Shown piece by piece: positions 9,239-18,152 of a stretch of DNA of 64,000 nt. Made by a program: the position numbers and the translations under genes. The stretch's first letter is position 1. Every line of letters starts with the position of its first letter. Under the pieces are notes generated by a model. The model was not told where the DNA came from and made no database searches. It saw only the letters and a list, made by a program, of their open reading frames with translations. This DNA is from JALZAH01 sp051000755 (GTDB taxonomy: Bacteria > Actinomycetota > Acidimicrobiia > Acidimicrobiales > Palsa-688), in the NCBI GenBank assembly GCA_051000755.1, contig JBPCNZ010000072.1, positions 14,721 through 78,720 of the forward strand, written 5' to 3'.

Positions 9239-9622
9239 ATGACCGGGACCCGTCGGAGCGTGAGCGCGCTGCTCACGCGGGGGTCGGGTCGCAGCTACGG
9301 CCGGCCGGGGCTGGTCGTCGTCATCGTCGGGGCCGTCACCTTCGCCACCGGCTACACGACGACCCGGGCCCTCACCGGCGACGACAGCGCCTGGCTGCGC
9401 AAAGGCGTCACCATCGCCCACATCAACGGACCGTCAGCCCGCTTCGATGCGGCCGTGAGCGACCAACCGCTGCGGTTGGCGTCATCGGCGTCCGACCCAG
9501 TCCAGGTGGTGCAGGACCCTGACGGGCAGGTGTACACCGCGGACCGCGCCACCCGGAAGATCTTTCGCATGGATCTGGCCACCATGACCCCGTTGCCCGG
9601 GCCGTCGGGACCGGCGTGCTAG
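9239..9622 (+). CDS. N-terminal fragment of membrane-anchored beta-propeller protein
   Basis: The 127-residue frame encodes a short basic cytoplasmic start (TRRSVSALLTRG), one TM segment (GLVVVIVGAVTFATGYTTTRAL) and the first beta-propeller-like strands (VVQDPDGQVYTADRATRKIF). It stops at TAG 9620-9622. The next frame begins at GTG 9616 and continues the same type of repeat without a signal sequence of its own. I read both as one gene interrupted by a 1-nt loss around 9585-9616. Programmed -1 shifting or restart at the GTG are alternatives, but no slippery heptamer is obvious. The gene diverges from the FHA gene across an 82-bp gap that must hold promoters for both directions. Confidence 0.7.
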   Translation: MTGTRRSVSALLTRGSGRSYGRPGLVVVIVGAVTFATGYTTTRALTGDDSAWLRKGVTIAHINGPSARFDAAVSDQPLRLASSASDPVQVVQDPDGQVYTADRATRKIFRMDLATMTPLPGPSGPAC

Positions 9623-11634
9623 CGGCAGGATCCACCCTGTACATCGTGGACCGGACGTTGCGCACGTTGACCCCCGTGGACCAGCAACTCCACCCGATCG
9701 GCCGCCCCATCCCCCTTCCCGCTCCGATCGAGAGCGAGACCATCGCCGGCGACGGCACGGTGTACATCGGCCAGAACGATGGAGCGGTCACCATCGTCAA
9801 GGCCAGGCGGCCCCAGACGGTCCAGGTGGCACCGAAGGGGGATCCCCTGATCGTGACCGTGGTGGGCACCCGGGCCGTGGCCGTGGACCCACAGAACGGC
9901 ACGGTCTACTCCCTCGACGGCGGCCGACCCTCACGGATCCCGCTGCCCGGCCCGGCCGGCGGCCCCGTCCAGGTCGGCCCGAACCAGCCCGACGGCCCCT
10001 TGTGGTTGACCCAGGGCAACGTGCTGGCACGGGTCGACCTCTCCAACGGGCAGACCCGGTCGGCTCCGCTGCCCGACCGTCATCATTTCGGGGTCCCGGT
10101 CGTCAACGGCGGCCGGGTGTATGTGCCCGACGACAGCGCCGGCCAGGCCCTCGTCCTCGACGCCGTCACCCTGGCGCCGGCCGCCCCCATCGCCGTCCCG
10201 CCCGGCGCCCCGGGCGCCACCGACATCGAGCTGATCGCCAAGGACCATCAGGTCTGGATCGACAACCCGACGTCGCGAGACGGCAAGGTGGTCGACCAGA
10301 ACGGGGTCAGGACGGTCGACAAGGGCACGGGGGATCAGGTGGTCGACCCGAACGCCACACCCGCCCCGCCCACACCTGCTCCTCCGAGCGCGGCCCCGGC
10401 CCCTGCTTCGAGCCCGGTGGCCGGCGTCGCCCCCACGCCCGCCCCGACCCCCTCCCCGATGCCGAGCCTGATTCCCGGCCCGACTCCCCTACCGGGCCCG
10501 ACTCCCCTACCCGGCCCGACCACCCCCGCCCAGCCGCCCGTATCCACTCCCCCTCCGGTCCCGTCCGGTCCCCCGCCGCCGTCACCAACCCCATCACCTA
10601 CGTCCTCGCTCGTGGCCGTGCCGACGGACCTGGCCGGTCAGGCCGAGCCGACTGCCTGCGCCGAGGTGCGGGCGGCAGGTCTGGTCTGCCACGTGCAGTA
10701 CCAGGCTCAGGCCTCGAGCGGCCAGAAGCCCAACATGGTGGCCTCCAGCAACCCCAACAGCGGCAAGGTGGCCCCCGGCGCCACCGTCGTGGTCAACGTG
10801 GACGAGGTGGCCGTGCCCAGTTATGGGTCCTCGACAAGCCCTCAGGCCTACTGCGCCCTGGCGAGTGCCGCCGGCTTCACCTGCTCCGCGCACGACCTCG
10901 GCCCGGGTTCGCCGGCCAGCAGGGTCGTCAACGTCACGCCCGCGGCCGGGATGCTGGAGCCGCCGAACACGGCGGTGGTGGCCGACTACCACAGCCCTAT
11001 CCCGCCGCCCCCGCCCGTGACGGTCCCGGACTGCCGGAACGAGGCCCCGTCGGCCTGCAAGGCACCCGGGCTGACCTTGGCCTCGACCACCGGCACGCCA
11101 CCATCGGCCGGTCTTACCTGCGGTGACACGTTCACCCAGTCTCTATCGCCGGGGGCGCAGGTCCCGCCCGGTTCCACCCTGACCCTGACCGTCGACTCCT
11201 ACTGTGCCGTCCCCCTCTACGAGCTCCATCACACCGGGACCAGCATCTGGTACCTGAACACGGCTGACGCCCCCCCGCCCGGCAGCCCGGCGTCGGTATG
11301 GAACACCCAGTCGTATGCAGCCGATGCCTACCCCCTCCAAAACGGGGCCTGCCCGACCTGGGCGACACCACTGCTCAAGTGGAACTACCCGCCGAGCGCC
11401 CCCGGAGCAAAGAACTACGACCACTACTACTTCACCGACCTCACCTCCTGGCACAACCAAAATTGGGTGAGTCAGGGTCCCATCGCCTGCGTGTTGAACA
11501 GCGCCGTGGCGGGCTCGGTGCCGGTATACGGCAACTACCTCAACTACCACAACACTCCCGGTGACTGGAACTGGTCGCTGGCCCCCAACGCCCTCAACCC
11601 GAACCCGGTCTGGTACCAGGTCCAGCACCCCTGA
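9616..11634 (+). CDS. Beta-propeller/PASTA-like extracellular protein, C-terminal portion
   Basis: This 672-residue frame continues the preceding one. It has propeller-like repeats to about residue 230 (TLYIVDRTLRTLTPV, GTVYIGQNDGAVTIV, GTVYSLDGGRPSRIPL). A Pro/Thr/Ser-rich wall-spanning linker follows (about residues 245-335), then two or three PASTA-like modules (TACAEVRAAGLVCHVQY; AYCALASAAGFTCSAHD; ACKAPGLTLAS). The C-terminal ~110 residues are rich in Tyr, Asn and Trp and I do not recognise them. PASTA modules bind peptidoglycan fragments in serine/threonine kinases. Here they sit on a separate membrane protein next to a kinase that lacks them, which suggests a split sensor. That link is inference. 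Confidence 0.7.
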   Translation: MLAAGSTLYIVDRTLRTLTPVDQQLHPIGRPIPLPAPIESETIAGDGTVYIGQNDGAVTIVKARRPQTVQVAPKGDPLIVTVVGTRAVAVDPQNGTVYSLDGGRPSRIPLPGPAGGPVQVGPNQPDGPLWLTQGNVLARVDLSNGQTRSAPLPDRHHFGVPVVNGGRVYVPDDSAGQALVLDAVTLAPAAPIAVPPGAPGATDIELIAKDHQVWIDNPTSRDGKVVDQNGVRTVDKGTGDQVVDPNATPAPPTPAPPSAAPAPASSPVAGVAPTPAPTPSPMPSLIPGPTPLPGPTPLPGPTTPAQPPVSTPPPVPSGPPPPSPTPSPTSSLVAVPTDLAGQAEPTACAEVRAAGLVCHVQYQAQASSGQKPNMVASSNPNSGKVAPGATVVVNVDEVAVPSYGSSTSPQAYCALASAAGFTCSAHDLGPGSPASRVVNVTPAAGMLEPPNTAVVADYHSPIPPPPPVTVPDCRNEAPSACKAPGLTLASTTGTPPSAGLTCGDTFTQSLSPGAQVPPGSTLTLTVDSYCAVPLYELHHTGTSIWYLNTADAPPPGSPASVWNTQSYAADAYPLQNGACPTWATPLLKWNYPPSAPGAKNYDHYYFTDLTSWHNQNWVSQGPIACVLNSAVAGSVPVYGNYLNYHNTPGDWNWSLAPNALNPNPVWYQVQHP

Positions 11635-11780
11635 CCTGGCGCGGCGTCGGGTGGTCAGGGGAGCGGTGCCGACCGGGCTCACCTGATGAATCGGCTACCG
11701 TCACCGCAGGCCACGGCGTCGGTTCGCTCGTCACCGCCGGTCGTGGCGTGAGTCTGCAGCTCGGTGGAATGAGAGGCCCC

Positions 11781-13829
11781 ATGATGACCCTGCCCTGGCG
11801 TCGCCCGTTGGCGATGGGGTTCGTGCTTGCCCTCGGCGTGGCCACCGGCCACCTCGCCGCCGTCGCCGCGCCGGCTGCCGCCCTGAGCCCCGGGTCCCAC
11901 TGGGTCGGAACCTGGAGCGCCGCTGAGGTTCAGCCCGATACGGCCGGGCCGTCGGCCACCGGATTCGCGGGCCAGACCGTCCGTGAGGTCGTACACACCA
12001 GCATCGGCGGCGGCCAGCTCCGGGTGCGACTCACCAACGTGTTCGGCACGAGCCCTCTGGCAATTGCCGCCGCTGAGATCGGCGTACGCCAAGCCGGGGG
12101 AAACGTCGTTCCCGGAAGCAGTCATGCCATCACCGTCGGCGGTTCGGCTTCGTTCGTGATCCCGGCGGGCACCTTCGTCTTCAGTGACCCTGTCGGCCTG
12201 CAGACCACCGCAGCCAGCGACCTGGCCGTCAGCCTCTATTTTGCAGCCCCGACCGGGCCCGCCACCTGGCACCCGGTGGCCCTTACGACCAGCTACATCG
12301 GCGCGGGTCAACACACGGCGGACGACGTGATGCCCTACCAGTCCACCGCCAGCTCGTGGTTCTTCCTCAGCGGCGTCGACGTCGAAGCACCGCCTGCCAG
12401 GGTCGGCGCCGTGGCCTTGGGCGCGTCGACCACCGACGGGCTGGGTTCCACGTTCGACGCCAACCGGCGATGGATCGACGATCTCAACGGGAGCCTCGAG
12501 GCATCCAACCCGACGGCGGCGCCCTCGGTCCTCAACGAAGGCATCTCCGGCAACCGCCTCCTGAGCGACGGTGGAACGAGCGGTCAGAGCGCCGAGAATC
12601 GCTTCGCCCGCGACGGTCTCGGCCAGAGCGGGGCCCAGACCGTCATCGTGTCCTCCCTCGGCAACAATGACATCGGCGACAGGATCGGACCCAACGGTCA
12701 GTCCATCACCGCCGGTTCGATGATCGCCGGATACCAGCAACTCATCGCCCGGGCCCACAGCGCCGGAATCACCATCATCGGCGGGACCATCACCCCCGAC
12801 CAGGGCGCCTACTACTACACCCCCGGCGGCGAAGTCATCCGTCAACAGGTGAACCAGTGGATCCTGACCGCCGACGCCTTCGACGGCACCATCGACCTCG
12901 CCGGGGCCGTCGCCGACCCCGCCGACCCCAGCCGGCTCCGTCCCGGCTACGACTACGGCGACCACCTCCACCTCAACGACGCCGGCTACCAGGCCATGGC
13001 CCAGAGCGTCAACCCCGCGCTCCTGAGCGGCGACCCCATCGTCGACCGCTACCAGTCCTTGGGTGGGGCTTCATCGTTCCTCGGCAACCCGATCGGTCCT
13101 GAACAACCGGCCGGCGCCGGGCGCTCTCAGATGTACCAGGGCGGCGCCATCTTCTGGTCGCCGGCGAGCGGCGCCTACGAGGTCCACGGCATCATCCTGG
13201 GCCACTACCTGGCGTTGGGCGGCCCGGCCAGCATCCTCGGGTTCCCGACCTCCGACGAGTCGCCCAGCGCCAACGGCGGCCGATTGAACACCTTCCAGAA
13301 CGGCAACCTCTACTGGTCGCCGCCGACCGGGGGCTTCGAGGTCCACGGCGCCATCCTCGGTCACTATCTGGCTCTGGGTGGCCCCGCCGGAGCCCTCGGC
13401 TACCCGACCAGCGACGAATCGGCAAGCGCCAACGCCGGCCGATTGAACACCTTCCAGAACGGCAACCTCTACTGGTCGCCGCCGAGCGGCGCCTTCGAGG
13501 TCCACGGTGCCATCCTCGGTCACTATCTGGCTCTGGGCGGCCCCGCCGCAGTCCTCGGCTACCCGACCAGCGACGAAACGCCGACCAGAGGCCAGGGCGG
13601 TCGTTTCAACAGCTTCCAGGGAGGCGTGATCGACTGGTCGCCCGCCACCGGGGCGTACGAGGTGCAGGGCCTCATCCTGGCCAGATATCTGTCTCTGGGT
13701 AGCACCGCATCGTTCCTTGGGTTCCCCACCTCCGACGAGTTCCCGATCGGCTCGGCCGGCCGTCAGAGCAACTTCCAGTACGCCTACATCTTCTTCAGCT
13801 TCACCACCGGGGCCATCACCGTCGGATAG
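11781..13829 (+). CDS. Secreted SGNH/GDSL esterase with LGFP repeats
   Basis: This is a 682-residue secreted protein. The signal peptide has hydrophobic core LAMGFVLALGVATGHL and likely cleavage after AAPAAA. An N-terminal beta-rich region carries VGTWSAAEVQP. An SGNH hydrolase domain follows, with block I as VGAVALGASTTDGLG (the usual GDS reads GAS), block III SSLGNNDIGD and the catalytic DxxH in GDHLHLND. The C-terminal ~270 residues hold LGFP-type repeats (ALGGPASILGFPTSDE), which are thought to anchor proteins to the actinobacterial wall. ATG 11781 is chosen for the GAGAGG just upstream; an in-frame ATG at 11748 would add 11 non-signal residues. It probably de-esterifies an envelope glycan or lipid; the substrate is unknown. 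Confidence 0.85.
   Translation: MMTLPWRRPLAMGFVLALGVATGHLAAVAAPAAALSPGSHWVGTWSAAEVQPDTAGPSATGFAGQTVREVVHTSIGGGQLRVRLTNVFGTSPLAIAAAEIGVRQAGGNVVPGSSHAITVGGSASFVIPAGTFVFSDPVGLQTTAASDLAVSLYFAAPTGPATWHPVALTTSYIGAGQHTADDVMPYQSTASSWFFLSGVDVEAPPARVGAVALGASTTDGLGSTFDANRRWIDDLNGSLEASNPTAAPSVLNEGISGNRLLSDGGTSGQSAENRFARDGLGQSGAQTVIVSSLGNNDIGDRIGPNGQSITAGSMIAGYQQLIARAHSAGITIIGGTITPDQGAYYYTPGGEVIRQQVNQWILTADAFDGTIDLAGAVADPADPSRLRPGYDYGDHLHLNDAGYQAMAQSVNPALLSGDPIVDRYQSLGGASSFLGNPIGPEQPAGAGRSQMYQGGAIFWSPASGAYEVHGIILGHYLALGGPASILGFPTSDESPSANGGRLNTFQNGNLYWSPPTGGFEVHGAILGHYLALGGPAGALGYPTSDESASANAGRLNTFQNGNLYWSPPSGAFEVHGAILGHYLALGGPAAVLGYPTSDETPTRGQGGRFNSFQGGVIDWSPATGAYEVQGLILARYLSLGSTASFLGFPTSDEFPIGSAGRQSNFQYAYIFFSFTTGAITVG
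13030..13826 (+). repeat. LGFP tandem repeat block inside the esterase gene
   Basis: Four to five units of roughly 160 bp encode variants of HYLALGGPA-x-x-LGFPTSDE followed by GRLNTFQNGNLYWSP. The two central units (about 13200-13550) are nearly identical at DNA level, including long exact blocks such as CACCTTCCAGAACGGCAACC. This points to recent duplication or gene conversion and to a risk of collapse or expansion in assemblies. Confidence 0.85.
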
Positions 13830-13853
13830 GCCCGTCGGCCGAGGTCAGCAGAT

Positions 13854-15176
13854 TCAGGCGGCGGTACGGCCCCTCCGGGCCACGGCGTCGACGGTCGCGG
13901 CGGCGATGAGGACCAGGGCGGTGACGATGTCCTGGGCGTCGGCACTCAGGCCCACCAGGCCCATCCCGTTGTAGATGGTGGCGATGACCACGCCACCGAG
14001 GACGGCGTGGATGATCTTGCCTCGTCCACCGAACAGGCTGGTGCCGCCGATCACGGCCGCAGCCACCGCATAGAGGACCAGGTTGCCGCCGTCGACGCTC
14101 TGGGAGATCGACTGGATGAAGGAGGCATAGAACAATCCAGCCAGGCCGGCCGTGAAGCTGCACAGGGTGAAGCACATCAAGCGGATCCGATTGACGTTGA
14201 TCCCGGACCGCCGGGCCGCCTCGGCATTCCCCCCGACGGCATAGACGTAGCGACCAAACCGGGTCCGGCTCAACAGGAAGGTCGCAGCCGTCACGATGCC
14301 GAGGATGATGAAGACGCACCACGGGACGCCCTCGATCACCCGGCCGCGGGATGGTCCCCGGTTGAGGTTGCAGATGACGACCACGGCGACGCCGACCACG
14401 GCCACGGCCACGATCTTGATCACGTTGAGGGCCAGCGGTGGAGCGACGAGTCCGCTGGCCTTACGGGCCCGGTCACGGAACAGGACGAAGGCGGCGAAGA
14501 CCATGACCAGGACGACCATGATGATCCAGCCGGCCGCCGGCGTGACCGCACCATTGTCCAGGTCGACGAGGATGGTGTTGGTGATGGCCACCGTGCCCCC
14601 GCTGCTCTTACCGGCGTACTTGTTGAGGATGAACAGCAGCAAGCCCTCGAAGGCGAGCAGCCCACCCAGGGTCACCACGAACGACGGAAGTCTGAGCCTG
14701 GTGACCAGCGCACCCTGGACGGCGCCGATCACCGTTGTCAGGGCCAGCCCGGCGATGATGGCCAGCCACCACGGTACGTTGTGGAGTTGGCCGGCGAGGA
14801 TGAGCGTCACCACGGCACCGCAGGCTGCGACATAGCCGGTGGAAAGGTCGATCTCGCCGAGGAGAAGGACAAACACCTCGGCCATGCCGAACAGGATGAA
14901 GTAGGAGGCCTGGCTCAGCAGGGCGGCGAAGTTCCCGGCGGAGAGGAAGACCGACTTCTGTGTCTGGAAGATGATGACGATGAGGATGAGCCCGCCGATG
15001 ACCGGGAGGAGCCCGATGTCACCATTGCGGATGCGCTTGACCCACGCCCGGGCGTACTCCGAGAGGGACCCGGCCGTGTTGGCGTCGATGAGCGCCAGGT
15101 CCACGGGCGGCGGCTCGGGGGCCGTCCCTGTCGCCGTCGTCGCCAGACCACCATCTACGTCCTGCTCTGTTGACAT
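13854..15176 (-). CDS. Sugar-type ABC transporter permease (XylH/RbsC family)
   Basis: The 440-residue product has about ten membrane segments (GLLPVIGGLILIVIIFQTQ; YFILFGMAEVFVLLLG; VPWWLAIIAGLALTTVIG). It has the family's EIDLSTGYVAACGAVVTLIL region and VTLGGLLAFEGLLLFILN. The length suits XylH-like permeases, which are longer than RbsC. ATG 15176 begins 4 nt after the ATPase stop; the longer in-frame start at 15239 would overlap that gene. It probably forms the membrane channel of a pentose/hexose importer with the two upstream genes. Confidence 0.9.
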   Translation of the reverse strand: MSTEQDVDGGLATTATGTAPEPPPVDLALIDANTAGSLSEYARAWVKRIRNGDIGLLPVIGGLILIVIIFQTQKSVFLSAGNFAALLSQASYFILFGMAEVFVLLLGEIDLSTGYVAACGAVVTLILAGQLHNVPWWLAIIAGLALTTVIGAVQGALVTRLRLPSFVVTLGGLLAFEGLLLFILNKYAGKSSGGTVAITNTILVDLDNGAVTPAAGWIIMVVLVMVFAAFVLFRDRARKASGLVAPPLALNVIKIVAVAVVGVAVVVICNLNRGPSRGRVIEGVPWCVFIILGIVTAATFLLSRTRFGRYVYAVGGNAEAARRSGINVNRIRLMCFTLCSFTAGLAGLFYASFIQSISQSVDGGNLVLYAVAAAVIGGTSLFGGRGKIIHAVLGGVVIATIYNGMGLVGLSADAQDIVTALVLIAAATVDAVARRGRTAA

Positions 15177-15180
15177 GCGT

Positions 15181-16074
15181 TCACTCTCTCGATTCGGCAC
15201 TGGTCGACCTCGACATGGCGGCGTCGCGGCGGGGACCACCCTGCCGGCCGGTGGTCATCCACTCGACGGAGCTCTGCGTGTCGAAGTCCGAGATGGGTCC
15301 CTCGGTGACGAGCCGACCCAGGTAGAGCACGGCGAGACGGTCCGCCACCCGGAAGACGTCGCTCAGGTTGTGAGAGATCACCAGGACGGCGATCCCGCGG
15401 GCGGAGAGGGTCTCGATGAGCTTGAGCACCATCTCGGTCTGGGAGACCCCGAGGGCGGCGGTGGGCTCATCCATGATGAGCAGCTTGGCGTTCTGCATGA
15501 CGGCTCTGGCCACGGCCACCGCCTGGCGCTGGCCCCCCGAGAGCGTTCCGACGGGCTGGCGGATGGACCGGACCGTCGTGACCTGCAGTTCGGTCAAGGT
15601 GGCCTTGGCCTCCAGCTCCATCCTCGACTCGTCGAGGGTGCGATGCTTGCGCTCCTCGCGGCCGAGGAACATGTTGGCCACGATGTCGAGGTTGTCGCAC
15701 AGGGCCAGGTCCTGGTACATCGTGGCGATCCCCAGAGCGGCGGAGTCGCGCGGCGAGCTGACGTGAGCGGGTTTGCCGTCCCATTGGATCTCGCCACCGT
15801 CGAGCCCCCAGATGCCCGAGATGGTCTTGATCAGGGTGGACTTGCCGGCTCCGTTGTCGCCAACCAGGGCCGAGACCTGGCCGGCGGGGATGCTCAGGTT
15901 GACGCCACTGAGGGCCTGAACCGGGCCGAAGTTCTTGACCACGTTGCGCAGACGCAACAGGGGCGGGGCGCCATCACCGCCGGTACCGCCGGATGCCCGG
16001 CCCGCTGCTGCGGGCCGGGCACCGGAGTCGACGCTCGGGGTGACCGCTTCGTTGCGATCGGGCATCGATGCCAT
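15181..16074 (-). CDS. Sugar-type ABC transporter ATPase, single-cassette form
   Basis: One ABC domain of ~297 residues: Walker A VGDNGAGKSTLIK, Q-loop near IATMYQDLAL, signature TLSGGQRQAVAVARA, Walker B LLIMDEPTAALG and the switch His in VLVISHNLSD. Many sugar importers of this class use a double-cassette protein (~500 residues), so this is the single-cassette variant and must dimerise. A Pro/Ala/Gly-rich lead precedes the cassette. ATG 16074 is 2 nt after the reconstructed stop of the binding-protein gene (TGACCATG), which indicates translational coupling. A second ATG lies at 16065. Confidence 0.9.
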   Translation of the reverse strand: MASMPDRNEAVTPSVDSGARPAAAGRASGGTGGDGAPPLLRLRNVVKNFGPVQALSGVNLSIPAGQVSALVGDNGAGKSTLIKTISGIWGLDGGEIQWDGKPAHVSSPRDSAALGIATMYQDLALCDNLDIVANMFLGREERKHRTLDESRMELEAKATLTELQVTTVRSIRQPVGTLSGGQRQAVAVARAVMQNAKLLIMDEPTAALGVSQTEMVLKLIETLSARGIAVLVISHNLSDVFRVADRLAVLYLGRLVTEGPISDFDTQSSVEWMTTGRQGGPRRDAAMSRSTSAESRE

Positions 16075-16076
16075 GG

Positions 16077-17287
16077 TCAGGAAATCCCATCCGCCTTGCA
16101 CTCGGCGGCGAACTTGTCGACACACACTGGTTGGCCGGCACAAAATTGTCCTTGATGATGGTGGAGTCCATGTTGGCCGTGGTCACCCATTCCGGAGTAA
16201 GGAGCACGGACGGAACGGTCATGTTGCTGCTGGTGTCCTGGCTCGAGCCGTTGACCAGGCCCGAGGGCGGGGTCTTTCCGGCCCGAAGATAGAGGGCCAG
16301 CGCCGCTCCCGCCTGAGCCTCCTCGTAGATCGGCTTGTAGGCCGTGCCGCACTGGTACCCGGAGAGGACGTTCTGAAGACCGACGAGGGTGGCGTCCTGA
16401 CCGGTGAGAGGGAACGTCTTGGCCTTGATGCCCTGCGTCTGCAGATAGGAGACGATCGGCGCCCCGGTCTCATCGTTGGGGACAAGTACGGCGTTGGCGG
16501 TCTTGTGGGCGGTGTAGGCCTGCTGGAACTCGGTGAGGGCGTCCGCCGGGGTCCAGGTGTCGGCCGTGCTGGCCAGGTTGGTCCACTTGCCCGACGTGAA
16601 GTACGGGGCCATCACGGCGTTGTACCCCTGGGCGAAGAGGGTGGCGTTGTTGTCGGTGGCGGAGCCGTGCATGACGATCACCTGGGGGTTGGGCACGTTC
16701 CAGGCGCCGATACAGCTCACCAGGCCCTTGCCGATGAGGGTGCCGACCTCGACGTTGTTGAAGCTCACGTAGTAGTTGCGGCTGCCTCCGAGGGTCAGGC
16801 GGTCGTAGTCGATGGTGTCCACGCCGTGGGCCTTGGCGTAGTTCTCGATGGCGACGCCACCGGCCGGGTCCTCCGGGTCGATGAGGAGCACCTTGGCTCC
16901 GTTGGTGATGTCCGCCTGGGCGTCGGTGAGTGCGGTGGCGTCACTGCCCTGGGAGTTCTGGATGGTGTAGTCGGACTGCTGCAGTCCGGCCGTCTGGAAC
17001 GCCTTGGCCAGGTAGGGGGCATCGAACTCGACATAGCGAGCCGACGAGGTCGTATCCGGCAGGATCACACCGATCTTGCCCGAGCCCTGGCCGGCAAGTG
17101 ACTTGAGGGCGGTCATGGCCGAGAAACTCAGGTCGAAGGAGCTGGCCGAGGTCGTGCCGACGGTGGTCGGCGGCCCGGCAGCCGTTGTGGCCGTGCTGGA
17201 CTTCGTGCTGCTGCTGCCGCATCCAGCGGCGGCCAGGCTGCCCACCGCCAGCAGAGCCGCGGCGGCACGTATCGTACTTGTCTTCAA
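16077..17287 (-). CDS. Sugar-binding lipoprotein of ABC importer, frame break near 16124
   Basis: A lipoprotein signal (IRAAAALLAVGSLAAAGC) is followed by a Ser/Thr linker and a type I periplasmic-binding fold resembling XylF/ChvE (KIGVILPDTTSSARYVEFD, KVLLIDPEDPAGG, PQVIVMHGSATDNNA). The start is taken as TTG 17287 because AAGGGGGAAAG precedes it; the longer ATG frame to 17374 adds non-signal residues. Near the 3' end, after VPANQC, the frame runs on to 15974 as Arg/Ser-rich sequence through the ATPase gene. The sensible end, VDKFAAECKADGIS, is in another frame and stops at 16077, exactly where the ATPase start expects it. The break is at a CACACAC run (16121-16127) and fits loss or gain of one dinucleotide unit plus frame. 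Confidence 0.85.
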
Positions 17288-17390
17288 CTTTCCCCCTTGT
17301 CGGAAAGGCTGGTCCGTGCGTCTCGGGTCGAAGTCGGTGACACGGCAGCCGTCTGCGTTATCTGAAAGAAACATAAAGCCGAAAACGTGA

Positions 17391-17405
17391 ATGTTCCGTG
17401 AACAT
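17391..17405. promoter_or_regulatory. Palindromic operator candidate upstream of the ABC importer
   Basis: ATGTTCCGTGAACAT is a perfect inverted repeat (6 + 3 + 6 bases) in an unusually AT-rich stretch (about 17350-17440), about 104 bp upstream of the binding-protein start. It looks like the site of a dimeric repressor or activator. No LacI- or ROK-type regulator is in the window, and the adjacent response regulator would normally prefer direct repeats. Confidence 0.45.
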
Positions 17406-17458
17406 CACCCGGTGCTCATGAATAAACCATCAACACTCCCCGGCCCTTGGCGGGAAGG

Positions 17459-18136
17459 TCAGTCAGCCGCCAAGCGGTAACCGACCCGGGGCTGGGTCAC
17501 GATCAGCGGAGGGTCGCCCTCGCTCTCCAGCTTGGCCCTGAGGCGGCGGACGTAGACGCGGACGTATTCCGTCTCGGTCTCGTACCCCGGCCCCCAGACC
17601 CGGCGGAGGAGGGTGGCATGGGTCAGCAGCTTGCCCCGGTTGGTGGCGAGCTCCCGTAGCAGGGCGAACTCCGTCGGGGTCAGGTGAACGGCCACACCGT
17701 GCCGGGTGACCTGCTGGCCGCTGAGGTCGATCTCCACCCCGGCCGCCTTGACCACCGAAGACTCCGGCTCCGCCGCCTCGATCGGACGGGACCGGCGCAA
17801 GGTGGCGGTGATCCGGGCCAGGAGCTCCTCGATGCTGAAGGGCTTGGTCAGGTAGTCGTCCGCTCCCGCGTTGAGGGCGGTGACCTTGTCGCGCTCACCC
17901 CCGCGCGCCGACACCACGATCACTCCCACGCTCGAGCGCTCCCGCACCTGGCGGCACAACTCAAAGCCGTCCGCCTCGGGAAGCATGAGATCCAGCAACA
18001 CGATGTCGGGCTGCTCGATCTCCAGCAGCTGCAGGGCCCGCGCCCCGTCGGTGGACACGACGGTGTCGAAGCCCCGCACCGCCAGGTTGGACCGGATGAG
18101 GTCGACGATGTTGGGGCCGTCCTCCACGACCAGCAC
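17459..18136 (-). CDS. OmpR/KdpE-type response regulator
   Basis: The receiver domain has the acidic pair (LVVEDG), phospho-acceptor Asp in DIVLLDLMLPEADGFE, the conserved Ser in VIVVSARGGERDK and the lysine in DDYLTKPFS. A winged-helix DNA-binding domain follows (HLTPTEFALLRELATNRG; YVRVYVRRLRAKLE; PRVGYRLAAD). The start is uncertain: GTG 18136 gives a normal receiver N-terminus, and ATG 18193 would overlap the sensor gene by about 40 nt. It follows the sensor kinase gene directly and lies downstream of the importer promoter region, so sugar or potassium-type control is possible but not shown. Confidence 0.9.
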   Translation of the reverse strand: MLVVEDGPNIVDLIRSNLAVRGFDTVVSTDGARALQLLEIEQPDIVLLDLMLPEADGFELCRQVRERSSVGVIVVSARGGERDKVTALNAGADDYLTKPFSIEELLARITATLRRSRPIEAAEPESSVVKAAGVEIDLSGQQVTRHGVAVHLTPTEFALLRELATNRGKLLTHATLLRRVWGPGYETETEYVRVYVRRLRAKLESEGDPPLIVTQPRVGYRLAAD

Positions 18137-18152
18137 CTTGGTGACCGGGCCT

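Noticed and set aside
13160..13560. Possible CRISPR-like repeats
   Set aside because: Repeats are ~160-bp coding units in frame with LGFP modules, with no short palindromic repeats or unique spacers.
15974..16143. Extended C-terminus of the sugar-binding protein to 15974
   Set aside because: It would run through the ATPase gene as low-complexity sequence; the alternative frame ends exactly at the coupled ATPase start.
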